A DNA stretch of 64,000 nucleotides, from contig JAJKFH010001559.1 of NCBI GenBank assembly GCA_023333565.1, positions 1 through 64,000 of the forward strand. Reading direction: 5' to 3'. Every line of letters begins with the position of its first letter. The first letter of the stretch is position 1. Below, piece after piece: positions 49,641-62,629 of the stretch. Both the position numbers and the translations under genes were made by a program. The notes under the pieces are model-generated. The model was not told the DNA's origin. It did not search any database and saw only the letters and a list, made by a program, of their open reading frames with translations. This DNA comes from Puffinus mauretanicus. Its lineage: Eukaryota; Chordata; Aves; Procellariiformes; Procellariidae.

Positions 49641-52074
49641 AGTATAGAAAAAAACGCTCTATACCTTTACTCTAATCTTTTTTTAAGCAGTGATGAAATA
49701 AGAGAAATCCTTTTATAAACAGCAAGTGAAGTTTATGTTTCTTCTGTTTAATGTACCTATTCCCTGTGGCTTTCACTCAAGATATGAACATAGCCATTGC
49801 CGCTGTCATTGGTGAAGGGAATTAAACAAGAGTTCCTCTCACATGGAACTCTGACTAGACAAAGAGAATGATTGTGCTAAAAATTATTTATAATATTTAA
49901 TAGCTCAAATCATACTTTTTTCTACTTCTGACTTGTAAGTGGTTATCCATGTAAGTGGTTAATAAACTAAATAAGAAGTTAATTCAGGTCTAATTTTCAT
50001 CTTAGACAGCTGCATTTCCATACACATAAGAAGGTCATTTTGCATAGTTAAAAATGAAATTATAAATCTTCACGAGAGAAAGTTTTGTATATATCAGTTT
50101 CCTCTACAAAAACCAAGATTCACTGAGGCCAGTATGATATAAAGAGTTCCAAAATTTGATTTGGCAGCTCTTTTTTACTCAGAACATGACTGTAAACTAA
50201 TTAAAAGGAAAAAAAAAAAAAAAACAAACAAAAAAACCCAACAACAACAAAAAAAAACCAAAAAGCCCAAAACAAACAGCCAACCCTAAAATTTTGCTGT
50301 CTTTCCCAAAGATGGCAAAAATATCAAACATGTATTTTAACTATTATTTTCCTTGTTATATATGTTCTTTTCCATAAATAAAAAGAGTACCCAAAGAAAG
50401 TTTGTCACACTGATTTTAAGCCCACCAGTAACTTTCCTTCATTTTCTTTGAAAAAACCCCCACCAACCTCTCCAGAATTAATGTGAACAGAGCTATTACT
50501 GTGATCAGAGGTAAAAATTTATGAAACAAAAATCATAACTTTGTCTGATTTCTTATTGAGACTGACTTTTTAGTTACACCTACCAATAATGCAGCATTTC
50601 TTTTAATCTTAAAAATAATCCAAACCATATCATGTGTGTTCTGAGTCAATCTAGGAGTTACAGGTATCTGGGGAAAAAAGTATGTAACACCCTCCCTTAA
50701 AAGGCAATCATCAGGGCAGAGTGCTGAAGGGAGTAGTCATCTGGTTTTTTCATTCTGTGTAAAGGAACAGACATGCTTTTCTCCCTACTCTTTTGAAGTC
50801 TCACTGTACAATGTGCTAAACCCAAGGAAATGAATCCGGTCTCCTACAGCACTCTTGATTTTCCCTGCTTTCATGACACTGAATCATCTAGTGTATTCAT
50901 CCACCTTCAAACTCTGTAGATACCTTAATGAAAAAGTAAGTAGTGGATTTATCACTTGTCCTTGGGAAGATACAATGCATGGAAAGAAAACAGAGGATGG
51001 TTCTATCCTGCAGATTTTTGTCCCCCTGTTGTTTCATTTAGCCTTTCAAGCATATGGGGTTCCTAGCAGTAGCACAAAAGTGTTACTGTTCTCCATAGAC
51101 ACAGAAAGAGAGCTGTCTATTCACAATATGTGACTGGGATGGTTGTCGCTGCTTTTGACTCTCAGGTAATGCTGGCAACAATGATATTATTAAGGTTAAT
51201 ATACCTATGTAAAGTAACACAATTCAGAAATAATATAATTCAAGTTGTCTAATTTCCCGATTAATTCTAAGAAAGGGAAAAGCTGTGCAGTTCAACCATT
51301 GATGTCAAGCATCACAGACAGAAGGAAGAAAAGTCATCTTTTAATGATTCAATATATGAGTAGCCAGGATCTAGACTTCAAAGCAGACTGCCTCTAGAGT
51401 GGAGATAGTTTAGATTCTGAAAGGTAGTCTGAGCCTTTTTCACTTAGACACATGATATTTTTAATAGCTCCTCACTTTCACAATGTTAAACTAATTGCTT
51501 AAATAATATCTTGAAAGAAGTCACTATTACTGTAATGTGTGGATGAAATAATGGAAACTGACAGACATTTTTTTCTCACAACAGAATCTATTTTTGATTT
51601 TTAGATTTTTGGTTTTCCGCTAAGTTTCTCAGAAAAGTGGATTTTCTTTAATCCTATTGGCAAGTGTCTGAGTTCTCCAAGGTTATTTTATCAGTTGTCC
51701 AAATTTAATTTGTATCTAAGATAACACAGCTAGCAGTTTCCTAGTTTTTCCCAGTTTCTTATAAATAAGAAAGGAAGTATATTAAATTTAAATTTTCATA
51801 AGACCATTAAAATACAGTCTCACTAAGATTGCCACAGTAAAGAAAAAAAAGATTGCTTCGGGTTCAAAGGAGTCTGTGGCAAGTTTAATGGAGAAAAAAA
51901 AGGCATGTTAAAGATACGCCTGTTTATTTGTTCTTTCAAAAAATTTTCTTGATGATAATTTTTGCTTTCATGGTGTTACATGGTTTTAGGTCATACGCCA
52001 TAATGTAACACTGCAGTAGACAACAGGAGGCCCTGAATGCAGATGCCTGTCAAAAAAAAATTGTGTACACATAT
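49641..52074. other. AT-rich stretch, nothing recognised
   Basis: No gene was seen. An A-rich tract with CAAA and CAA units lies at about 50209-50278. Nothing identifies the sequence at 51986-52074 that abuts the 3'-less CR1. Confidence 0.6.
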
Positions 52075-52082
52075 ACAAAGCT

Positions 52083-52534
52083 TCCAGAAGGATCTGTTCC
52101 ATGATCTTTCCAGGTGCAGAGGTGAGATTGACTGGCCTGTAGTTCCCAGGGTCTTCCTTTTTTCCCTTTTTAAAAATGAGGGTTATGTTTCCCCTTTTCC
52201 AGTCAGTGGGAACTTCACCGGACTGCCACAACTTCTCAAACACAATGGATAGTGGCTTAGCAACTTCATCAGCCAGTTCCTTCAGGATCTGATGGATCTC
52301 ATTGGGTCCCATGGACTTGTGCACCTTCAGGGTTCTCAGGTGGTCTCGAACCTGATCTTCTTCTACAGTGGGCAGCTCTTCATTCTCCCAGTCCCCGCCT
52401 TTACCTTCTGCAGCTTGGGTGGTGAGACTCAAGCACTTGCCGGTGAAGACCGAGGCAAAAAAGTCATTGAGTACCTCAGCCTTCTCCATATCCCAGGTAA
52501 CCAGGCCTCCCATTGCATTCTGGATAGGGCCCAC
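52083..52534 (-). pseudogene. N-terminal fragment of CR1 reverse transcriptase
   Basis: The frame holds [28 protein letters not shown] and [21 protein letters not shown]. The usual GPDGIH has changed to GPNEIH. Sequence corresponding to YLDFSKAFD and FADD is absent because the element breaks off near 52083. It is separated from the endonuclease frame by frameshifts between 52534 and 52717. It is not functional. Confidence 0.8.
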
Positions 52535-52716
52535 ATTTTCCTTAGTCTTCCTTTTATCACCGACTTACCTATAGAAGCTTTTCTTGTTGCCCTTGAGTAC
52601 CTGGCCAGATTTAATTCTATCAGGCCTTTAGCTTTCCTAGCCTGATTCCTGGCTGCTTGGACAATTTCTCTGTATTCCTCCCAGGCTACCTGTCCATGGT
52701 TCCACCCTCTGTAGGC

Positions 52717-53569
52717 TTACTTTTTGTGTTTGAGTGTGTTCAGGACCTCCTTGCTCATCCATGCACGCCTCCTAGCGTTTTTGCCTGATTTCCTCTTTGA
52801 TGGGATGCATTGCTCCTGAGCTTGGAGGAGGTGATCCTTGAATATTAACCAGCTTTCTTGGGCCACTCTTTCTTCCAGGGCTTTACCAAGCAGATCCCTG
52901 AAGAGGCCAAAGTCTGCTCTCCTGAAGCCCAGGGTAATGAGCTTGCTATGCGCCCTTCTCAGTGCCCTAAGGATCTTGAACTCCGCCATTTCATGGTCAC
53001 TGCAGCCAAAGCTGTCCTTGAGGTTCACATTCCCCACCAGCTCCTCCTTGTTTGTGAGAACAATGTCCAGCATAGCACCTCTTCTCATTGGCTCCTCTAT
53101 CACTTGGAGAGGGAAGTTATCATCAACGCATTCCAGGAACCTCTCAGATTGCATATGCCCTGCTGTGTTGTCCCTCCAACAAGTATTGGGGTGGTTGAAG
53201 TCCCCCATGAGGACCACGGCTTGTGAACATGAGGCTGCTCCTATCTGTCTACAGAGGGCCTCATCCGCTCGGTCTTCTGGGTCAGGTGGCCTGTAGCAGA
53301 CTCCCACCGTAATGTCACCTGTCCCTGCTCTCCCTTTAATCCTGACCCATAAACTCTCAGTCGGCTCCTCATCCATCCCCAGGCAGAGCTCCATGCACGC
53401 CAGCTGGTCATTAATATAAAGGGCGACACCCCCTCCTCACCTCCCCTGCCTGTCCTTCCATTCCAACACACCAATCATAGGAGCCATCCCACCACGTCTC
53501 TGTGATGCCAATAAGATCGTAGCCCTGCAGGCTCGCGCGCGTCTCTAACTCCTCTTGTTTATTCCCCAT
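52717..53569 (-). pseudogene. CR1 ORF2 endonuclease pseudogene
   Basis: From the ATG at 53569 the protein starts with a KQEELETRAS-type helix and the ITETWWDG motif (metal-binding Glu). A frame change near 53400 separates this from a 225-codon open frame (53394-52717). That frame includes SLWVRIKGR, VGVCYRPPDPED, MGDFNHPNTCW, LTNKEELVGNV and FGCSDHEMAEF. GDFN and SDHE, the catalytic blocks of AP-type endonucleases, are both intact, so this domain decayed less than the rest. The C-terminal linker (RRAWMSKEVLNTL) follows, then a stop. Confidence 0.8.
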
Positions 53570-53573
53570 GCTA

Positions 53574-54820
53574 ATAACTAATTTATGGTCATGATCAAAT
53601 CAATACACAGCCTTAGCAAAGCCCATTAGGATGACAGAAGAGCTTTTCACAATGACAAAAAGCCCTATATGCAAAGATACACGTGTATACAGACACATCA
53701 CACTGAGATGTGCAACAGTTCAACTGCCTGAAAGAGTCCTTTGGTTGTGCTTTTTGTCTACTAACTAAGCATAAGTATCCAAAGATAGTTAAAAAATTAT
53801 TTCCTAGTACTTATTACATAACATCAAATTTCCATTTTCTCCAGGCTATGGAAAAAGACTGTGGTCTTTCCTTCCTGTAAATGCACAAGAAATTTCAGCT
53901 TTGAAACTCTTTCATTTGCTAATACTTACCTCCTAGTTACCAATAAGCAAGACATATCATAAAACTGTAGCTTGAATTGTTCCACAGTAACACTACTTCT
54001 TTTTCAACAATTGGTCTTGTCACTTCCCACCTTAGCACTAGCATCCCACAGCTGATTATATAGTTTCCCCTTTTGCATAAGTTCTTAAAAATGAATGGCA
54101 GGGGTGGGGTGAAAAAAAAAAGCACCAAACAATACAATCAATCTCACCACATTTCTGTGTAAAAATAAAACTATTTCTGAACTCTGCTACAATTGAAACA
54201 CCCTTTCAGACATCCCATCAATTTAAATTTTCAGTACAATTCACCTTCACATCTCAACACCAATTACCAACAGCACAAGATATCTCAACACTTACAGTTA
54301 TTCCTATCAAACTTGTTTTAAATACAGTTTTATCCATCATATCTTTTTTATCCCACCTCCATGTGCTTCCTTTAGGAAGCCCCAGAAGTTGTAGCTAAAA
54401 TCATCTCACTCCTGTTCCCACGCATACCCTTGCCAATAATGGCCTCAAAAACCCTGTTTGTCCTCATCTTCAAGTCTCTTCATCCTTACCTTTATCTCTT
54501 CTCACAATCTGGTCCTCCATTTTATTTCTTAATCCCCTTCTTCAAATACTTACTAATCGTTACATCCTTCATATTCACATGTGACACGAGGCTTCATGCC
54601 ATAGAGTATGGCCACTGGTAACTAATAAGGTTCTTTCTTAAACTAAAAAAAATATATTTATTTCATCAGTATCATTTTATACTTCCAAAAGCAGGCCAAG
54701 CTCATCAGCTGAAAAACATTTCTACCATACACATCTTTTCAAAACATCATAATTAATACAGAATTTGTTTCACAGACTCAAGCAGTAACTCTGCTAGGTT
54801 TGAGACTATATCTGACTTCT
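53574..54820. other. AT-rich stretch, nothing recognised
   Basis: No gene or repeat family could be supported. Confidence 0.6.
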
Positions 54821-54873
54821 CAGATCATCATTCTGGTAGGAAGATCATCATTCTGGTAGGAAGATCATCATTC
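54821..54873. repeat. 20-bp tandem repeat, 2.6 copies
   Basis: The unit AAGATCATCATTCTGGTAGG occurs at 54821-54840 (first base C instead of A), 54841-54860 and partly at 54861-54873. Near identity of the copies indicates recent duplication. Confidence 0.9.
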
Positions 54874-54966
54874 ATCACAAAATCACCCAAATCAAATAAG
54901 GGTCACACCTAGACTTATCTATCGAAGTGGCTTCAGAGAAGATAAAAGAAAGCATAAAATGAGTAA

Positions 54967-55093
54967 TCATGGAGTACCAGACTGGACAACGTGATCTGAC
55001 TTCATAGCTGATTCTGCTTTGGGCAGGAGGAGGGACTAGATGGTACCCAGCAGTCTTGAATTATTCTGGGGTCCTGCCATTCTATGATTCTGT
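54967..55093 (+). mobile_element. Old CR1 3' end, plus strand
   Basis: The sequence CAGACTGGACAACGTGATCTG, a GCAGGAGGAGGGACTAGATGG word and the terminal ATTCTATGATTCTGT (55079-55093) follow the order of a CR1 3' UTR with its octamer tail. It is heavily 5'-truncated. Confidence 0.7.
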
Positions 55094-58000
55094 CTTTGGT
55101 GAAAGTTTCTCATCCAAAAGGAAAAATGGACTTATACCCTGAAACTTGACCACGTTTATAAAAATACTTTTATATCTGTTAATTGTTTGTACTCGGGCAT
55201 GTCCATGTGTGCTTAACAGTTTTTCTAACACTTAGAAGGGACTTTTTTTCTTCTTGGATCAAGAAGAATATATTGATAATTTCACCAAAATCATATATAC
55301 AAAACTCACACACACACACAAAAACCCTGTCACAGTTTTGAAGGTTCTGCCAGGTCAAACAGAATATTGAACTTTTTCACCTTTTTAAATACTATTGAGA
55401 AGTTTAAATATAATAGTTAGTTTGTAAAAATTCATAATCTTCTCTCTTTATTTCCACGTTAAAAATTGTGTCTTCTGAGTCTAAAGGGGAAAGTTTAATT
55501 ATATTTAAGCTGGTGGAAATCACTATCCTAAGTAAAAACTGGGAAAACTCTCTCTCTTTCAAACTTTAGAAATATTTAGTGTCATGAACAATGAAAGCAG
55601 AGCTTGCACATTTGTAGTTACAAGTTATGTCCTTGTTGAGGGCTTCTCATCTCTTTAAAGAGATGCACAGCCATTATGTATGCTTGGATTTCATGTTAAC
55701 AGGCAGGAAGTTTGGATAAGCATCCTGCTAAATTCAGTTCTTCCCCAAGACCCTGCAGAAGTAGATCGTTTCCAGAAATTACTTGAGTACTAACTACTTT
55801 CTTTAACCTATTATATTTCTCCAGTCCTGAAATCATGCTTAACTAGCTGTCTTGCCGACATGTGTATAATATAAGTCTCAGGAAGTAATTTAGACAAAAA
55901 CTAATAGACTGTAGGTCTCAAAGAAAGTGTTTTTGCCATACCATCATCACAACAAAACATATGGTGTAGGTGGCTTTTTTTGGCCTAAAGACTAAAAATG
56001 CAGACTTTAATGTTCTCACTCCCCAGCCACTGTGGAATGCTTTTATGTCTTGATAGAAATATAGATGATACAATGTCTAAGCATAAATAGCTAAATATAA
56101 TTTGTGTATAAAGATACATAAATACAATATATATAATGTGCAAATATAAAACTGTCCAATTCTGTTAGAATGAGGAAGCTTTTTCATTTACAGTAAAGAC
56201 TGCCATTTGTCCCTCTGATATTGATGGCTATATGTTGTATGATTATATGGATTACATGATTATATGTTATAGGATACAAACCCACAATATTGAGTAAAAG
56301 AAACAAAGATTGAAGAAGGAAGATTCAACTGGAACTTCAGTGATGAAGTCAGAAAAAACAAGGATAAACATCTTAAAAATATTACAGTGCTTCAGAAGCA
56401 CTGGTCAGAGGAGAAAATCTGGGCTTCTAAAATTCATAGTGTGGCTTGTCAGGGGAGCAGTAAGTGCAACAAAAAAACTGAAAGCGGTGGGAATACTTTA
56501 AGCTCCCAGACATAACTTTGCTTAAAAAATACCATTTGTAAAGTATTTGTTTCTCAATTTGCCTCAAAACACAAAAAAGACATTGAATTTCTGTTCCCAT
56601 TTGGAATCAAAATACTTTTTAAAAATCCAAAAGCCTCTAACAAAAAACAGAATTTCCATCCAGATATTATATAGATGTCACTGTCAAAGGTTTTTGGTGA
56701 CAGACTAACTATTTATATTCAGCAAGATCTCTTGATGTTACCACTGATGTTATTTAACATGATTTTTTTTGGCTGACAGTCACCAGGACATCCCAATCTT
56801 TAATAGTAATTTTTCCTCTTTTTCATGCTGCTTTAACTGTGGGTTCTCTGTCCAATTTTATGGAACCTTTTACAGCAATTTTTATTCCACCCTTCTGTTT
56901 ATAAAAAGCCTTTTGATGTATTTTTGGGTAATAGAAAAGTGTTGTTGTCTGAAAAGAAATTACATTTCCACATACACTTTAAAAGATTCTCTTGCTTCCA
57001 ACGGATACTCCAAAGGTAAAATACTAGAAGATTGTGACATCCACCTAAACAACGCAATTGATAGATTTTGTGGGGTTATTAAACACTAAAATAAAATGGA
57101 GGAACAGTTAAAATGGCAGCAGCTGTTTATGTAGCAAAACTAAAGCTGTAAATAATCTCTTTTTACAGATGAGCTCAAAACTACCTGAGAGGATATATAA
57201 AGCAGAAACGTTAACACTATATTTTTGAAAGTATCCTCATCAAAGGAATATATATACTTGCTCTACCATAGGGTAGTAAATTTAAATCTTGTTAGGGATC
57301 TAAAATCTAACTCACTCCATACACCCTTAGGTTAAAAAAAGACCTCAAAAGCAAAGGATGAATAAGCCACTTACACACATTATCAAAAATTTATTTTGAA
57401 ATGGAAAACAAAATTATCGTAAACCAAACAATCTATATGCGTACAATGTTCAAAGGCAAAAATAATGCATGCTAGCCAAACTGAAAATAGGAAATACAAG
57501 GCAAACAAATGAGGAAAGTTAGAGAAAAAGTATCTGAAAAACAGAAATTGGAGGGAAGTGGGATAAAAGATCTATGATATGTGTCATAGAAAGCACATGT
57601 AGAGCTCTGAGATCAAAATAAGCAATCTGATGCTGTAAGTCAAGAAACAAGTGATGGATTCATCACATGAATGAAATGACTAGAGGAGCAGGAAAACAAA
57701 ACCACCTTAAGAGCAACATTATGAAAAAAATTTTTAAGGCAGAACAAAGAAATATGGAAAAAACAAGTTCAAAATAATTTAGTCAAATCTTGACATGCAA
57801 AAGTATTACTTTTGTGCTGGGTAGCAAGGTGGAAAAAAATGCTGGTTATGTTTAAGTGCAAAGATTTAAATAGGGAAGGGAGTCCTATAAAGTAGAAGTA
57901 CCAAAAATTATATATACTTAAAAAATGACGAGGAAATACTTTTACTTTGTTCAGGGTAGTGGGGGGAAGGTTACAGGAGGAAATAAATCAGAGACAGCAT

Positions 58001-58593
58001 TGTAAAGTAAGCTGCTAACAGACACACAGAAGCAATGGCATACGCCCCAAATACAGAATATCCTATCCTGAGCTGACTACCTCTTCCTCTAGCAAACAGT
58101 TGAATTGCACAGGACAATAATTTTCTTTTAACAGTCCAGTAACAGTGGCATATAACTCATCAGAACAGACTGACTGTTACTCAGTATTTAAAGTAACATT
58201 AGCTTTTCTTTGGCATGAAGTCTTGCCTTTCTGAGGAAAAATGTAAGTGTTTATTTGAACATCTAATTATATAAGGTCCATGGATATTTTGAGTGATTGG
58301 TCTCATCTCAGAAAAAAATCCTTATTTATTTCAGGGACTATGGCCTGGAATGGTAGATTTGGGTCTTTGCCACAATGCAAAACTCAGAAGTAGAAACCAC
58401 AGTATTTGTCTTCAGAGAAAAGAGGTCAAAATTCTCTCATTCTACTTCTCCCGTATTTAAAGAGTAATTGAAATGCATGTCCAGGCACTGAAGAGGTGCA
58501 GTGTGTGTCCAAGAGAATGAGATATAAAGAGAGCAAATACTGACAGTTTATAACTTTTTAGTGAGGAAGAACATTAAATAGAAAGTAATAAAT
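55094..58593. other. AT-rich stretch, nothing recognised
   Basis: No gene was seen. A short (CA)7 lies at 55307-55320. Frames of up to 106 codons (56769-57089, plus) have no recognisable domain. Confidence 0.6.
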
Positions 58594-58745
58594 AGATTGC
58601 TCAGAGAGACTATAGGATCTCCATCCTCAGAGACACTGGGAAATTGACTGGTCCCGAGCAACCTGATTTAAGGTGACCTTGTAGAAGGTCATACCAGGGG
58701 CTACCAGTGGTTCCTACCAGCTAAAATTATTCTGTGGCTACACAA
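58594..58745 (+). mobile_element. Old CR1 3' end, plus strand
   Basis: The words GATTGCTCAGAGAGACTATAG, ATCTCCATCCTCAGAGA and GACTGGTCCCGAGCAACCTG correspond to the CR1 region encoding the end of ORF2 and the 3' UTR (usual sense GTTGCCCAGAGAGGTTGTGG). The octamer tail is no longer readable. Confidence 0.65.
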
Positions 58746-60077
58746 CAATAATTCCTTATTGTGAAAATTCTTATACGGTGCTGATTTCTTACACAAAAGC
58801 ACTCTTGCTGAGAAAAAGATACGAGGATGACAAATGTGTACCTGAAGCAGTTTTAAACTAGTGAGAGTAATATTGGTGGCAATAAAGATTTTGGAGGAAG
58901 CTCTAAAACCAGGTTAAAAAAAAAAAACAACTGTTTACATATTCTCCAAAAACGTCCACAGACGTTACTGCGGTATATGGGCCGTAGGGTAATAGAGCTA
59001 TATTAGCATCATCTGCAAGTGCAAGACGAGCAAGAACTCACATTCTTTTTTCTTGCTTTATAAGATTTCAAGAATAGCAGGAAGTAAGTTATGAAACTCT
59101 TTTCTGAGACCAGGATTTCCAGGCCTACAGAGAAAGTCCCTTCTTACAGCAATCAATGAAAAATCACTCTGAAAAGGGAATAGCAGTTATAGCTTTTCCC
59201 TTTAGCTAGGACCATACCTATAATCCCGTGTGCTTGGAAATGGGTCTAACATTATATAGAGCAAATCCCAGTGCCAATAGGGTGATCCGGGTACAAATGC
59301 TACCAAGGGGAGGATGAATACACAGGCTTCCTCAAAGCCCCCTACCACAGTAGTTAGACCAGTAGCTGAAGAGGCTCTCCTAGAGTCAGTAGTGATTATA
59401 AAGGCACTTGCTCCGTAACTATTTATTTTAAACTCTTTACTACAAACAGTTTTCCTGCAACAAATCAAAGTTAAATTCTGCTGTAGGGCTTTTTAACACA
59501 GTTTTGAAGGCCTTACCATGTTCCTGTTTCTGTTCCTGTTCCCACACATCTCAGATTTCTTTTCACAGATATTTTACTGATAGCAGAATTGTTCTACATG
59601 TGCATATGCTGGGATGTGTACAGGGCAAGAAATACCAGACAGCTGTGTATGGAGAAGAATGAAAACACCATCCAAGTGTGCAGCTGAACAAGGTAAACAC
59701 AACAGCTTTGGCTGCCAAGCCAAATGTGCTAAAAACTTATCAGAAGTTCAGGGAGGGCATGATTGATTAATCTGCAGCAGAGGGAAATTTCCTTTTCACG
59801 GACTTCTGCTTTTGGGATTCCAGTGTCCTGTCAAATCTTTGTTGTAGAGCAATACTAGCACAAGACTTTACTAGAGAAGGAGATTCTGCCTTCCCAGAAT
59901 ATTTAGTTTCCCTATATACCTGACTCCAAGCTGACTTATGGGAGAGCACAGTCTAATCAAGCCGCATAACATAGCTGTTAAGTTATGTTGTTAATGTGGT
60001 AAAAAATGCAACTATTTTTAGCAGTTCCTTTTTTTCAGGGTTGTTTATCTAAATAGAGATTATGGATTATAAAATAT
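58746..60077. other. AT-rich stretch, nothing recognised
   Basis: No gene or repeat family could be supported. A minus-strand frame at 59202-59468 has no recognisable domain. Confidence 0.6.
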
Positions 60078-60082
60078 AACAC

Positions 60083-60657
60083 TGTCCTGGTTTTGGCTGG
60101 GATAGAATTCGTTTTCTTCGTAGTAGTTGGTATAGTGCTGTGTTTTGGATTTGGTGTGAGAATAATGTTGATAACGCACTAATGTTTTAGTTGTTGTTAA
60201 GTAGTGTTTACACTAGTCAAGGACTTTTCAGCCTCCCATGCTCTGCTAGGTGCACAAGAAGCTGGGAGGGAGCATAGTCAGGACAGCTGACCCAACTGAC
60301 CAATGGGGTATTCTATACCATATGACATCATACTCAGCATATAAAGCTGAGGGAAAAAGAAGGAAGGGGGGACGTTTGGAGTGATGGCGTTTGTCTTCCC
60401 AAGTAACTCTTACGCATGATGGAGCCCTGCTTTCCTGGAGATGGCTGAACACCTGTCTGCTGATGGGAAGTAGTGAATGAATTCCTTGTCTTGCTTTGCT
60501 TGTGCATGCGGCCTTTGCTTTCCCTATTAAACTGCCTTTATCTCAACCCATGAGTTTTCTCACTTTTACCCTTTCAATTCTCTCTCCCATTCCACCAGGG
60601 GGGAGAAAGAGAGTGGCTGTGTCGTGCTCAGTTGCCGGCTGGGGTTAAACCACAACA
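60083..60657 (+). mobile_element. Solo LTR of the same avian ERV family (family A, copy 3)
   Basis: The 575-base LTR begins TGTCCTGGTTTTGGCTGGG and ends TTAAACCACAACA. AACAC flanks it on both sides (60078-60082, 60658-60662). It is the best-preserved copy for promoter marks: CCAAT (60300-60304), CRE-like TGACATCA (60323-60330), TATAAA (60340-60345) and variant poly-A signal ATTAAA (60536-60541). No retroviral genes are attached. It is close to copy 1 (27260-27847) along its whole length. Confidence 0.92.
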
Positions 60658-60662
60658 AACAC

Positions 60663-62629
60663 TAACACTTTTGTTCCCTAGAACATGTTCATTTATAAAA
60701 GGCTTTCTTAATATGCAAGTATGAAACAAAACTAAGCAGTGTGATCCATCTGATTTTTTATCTGAAAGCCTAATCTGTCACTTTAAGTCATAACAGACAC
60801 AGGTCATAAACCCAGGAATTTTGGACCTGATATAGGAAGATTTTGGTGCCAGATTGAATTTTCCAACTAGAGCATGATTTTATATTGTGAAGAATGCTGG
60901 TTTCAGTAGAAAATGTTACATTGGCATAAAAATATTTACACTGGTTTATCTGATTGTACTTTCCATGAATCTTTATAAATACCTCTGTATTTGAAGGGCT
61001 ATACCAGATTGAACAGGATGTGAAAACTTTAGTAACATTTATATGCAGATGAGGCAGAAATCCAAATGTGTAAATCCATATGTATGAGCTTTCACATATA
61101 AGTAAAATTTTATGTGTGCATACATGCACATATGCTCATGCATTTATTTCCTTAGATCCTATAGTTATTTCCTTTTTAGTTTTCTTTGCTGTATGCAATA
61201 CCAATGATACTAATTAAAAGGTAAGCAAAACACTTTGGAAAAATATGCATTTGATACTGTTTTTTCAGAGTGTGTCTCTGATTCATTCCACCAATTCTGT
61301 TAATGTTTTGGCAGGGTAATTAATATTTCAGTAGAATGCAATGTTTTTGGCTCATCACATACCAATAAAGTATTTGTCTTACATATAATTTTTCGCAAGT
61401 TCCAAAAGACAGACAGGAATGAAATGCAAAGGAAAAATATTTAATTTTGATTTAAGACATCTGTTTTCAAAATCCTCACACCACTTCTGACTATTTTTAC
61501 AAGAAAACACAGAACTCTCTTTTGCTGTCTTTGCTTTTTCTGAGGACTGCAGAATATCTGTATTTCTACTACTATAGAAAAAAATAGGGGCTAGGGTTGT
61601 TAAATAAGTCTAAACAAATTAAGAATCTAAGTACTTTTCAATTACTGTGGATAGCCTCAATCATAAAGACAGAATCACTGAAAATTTCCAAATTGGTGAT
61701 ACTTATAAAAAATGGTTTTTGTCCTGCTAACATTTACTCTGAAAGAGCACTCATGGTCACGATACACAAACAGAATTTGTGTGGATGGGTGTAAAGTCTG
61801 ATTTGAATCTAAAGTGGAAGACTGGGCGGAACACAAATAAAAGATATTTCTTAGTTTTAAACTGTAATAAAACTTTTAACACTCTTTAGATCTCTTTTGC
61901 TGCCTTTTGCATATTACTTATTAGAAAACAATATTTCTGATTAAGAAATACTTCCAAGAAAATTGAAATTATATCAAAGTGAAACTGAAATGGGAAAAAT
62001 TACAAAACTCTAATACGAAGAAATCTGATTGTGTTTTTTTCTGATACATGATGAAAGACATGGCACGTGAAACAACCTTCCTCGTGAATAATTATAAATT
62101 AAACACCATTTTTCCCTGGATATGTATTTAGATTTCTACAGAAATATTGTCAAACATAAGAAGAGTACAAAATTTTATATAGCACCACAATACTTTTACA
62201 AAATGGAAATTTTTCTCTAGTATAATAGCAGTTGTCATAGCTAGCCCACTGATGCAAATGGTTCTTGATTTCCTCATTTTTATGTAGATACCCCAGCTGA
62301 ATTATTTTTAAAAATAATGTATTTATAAATAAATTTAAGCATTATTATACATGTAATTTAGAAATTATTTATGTTAAATTTAATTTGAAATACCTGTCAT
62401 CATTGTATTTAAGTCCTAAGACAAGCTGTGTCCATCCCAAGCAGCTGTCACACTGTGCAGCTGTCACAGTCCCCTGCAGGTCCTGCTGGTGGCATTGCAT
62501 TGCCCATGTAAAGCAATGTTCGTGAAAGTGTCCCCTCACCCAAATGGACAGCACCAAGCATAAAATAATGGTGGCAGAGAGTTAGAAACACTCACCAGAG
62601 AGGTAAGCCCATAGGAGATAAGAAAATAA
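60663..62629. other. AT-rich stretch, nothing recognised
   Basis: No gene or repeat family could be supported. A 113-codon minus-strand frame at 60788-61129 has no recognisable domain. Confidence 0.6.

Larger units (their letters stand above)
52075..53573 (-). mobile_element. CR1 fragment (endonuclease and start of RT), 3' end missing, minus strand
   Basis: Read on the minus strand it starts at, or within a few bases of, the ORF2 start codon (ATG at 53569-53567). It runs through the whole endonuclease and stops in the first RT blocks (PGKIMEQ) near 52083. It belongs to a different CR1 subfamily from the copies at 1611 and 40924, with many substitutions and its own codons. There is no catalytic RT core, 3' UTR or octamer tail. 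The 52030-52075 junction contains a short A-run, and no matching 3' part is seen nearby. Confidence 0.85.
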
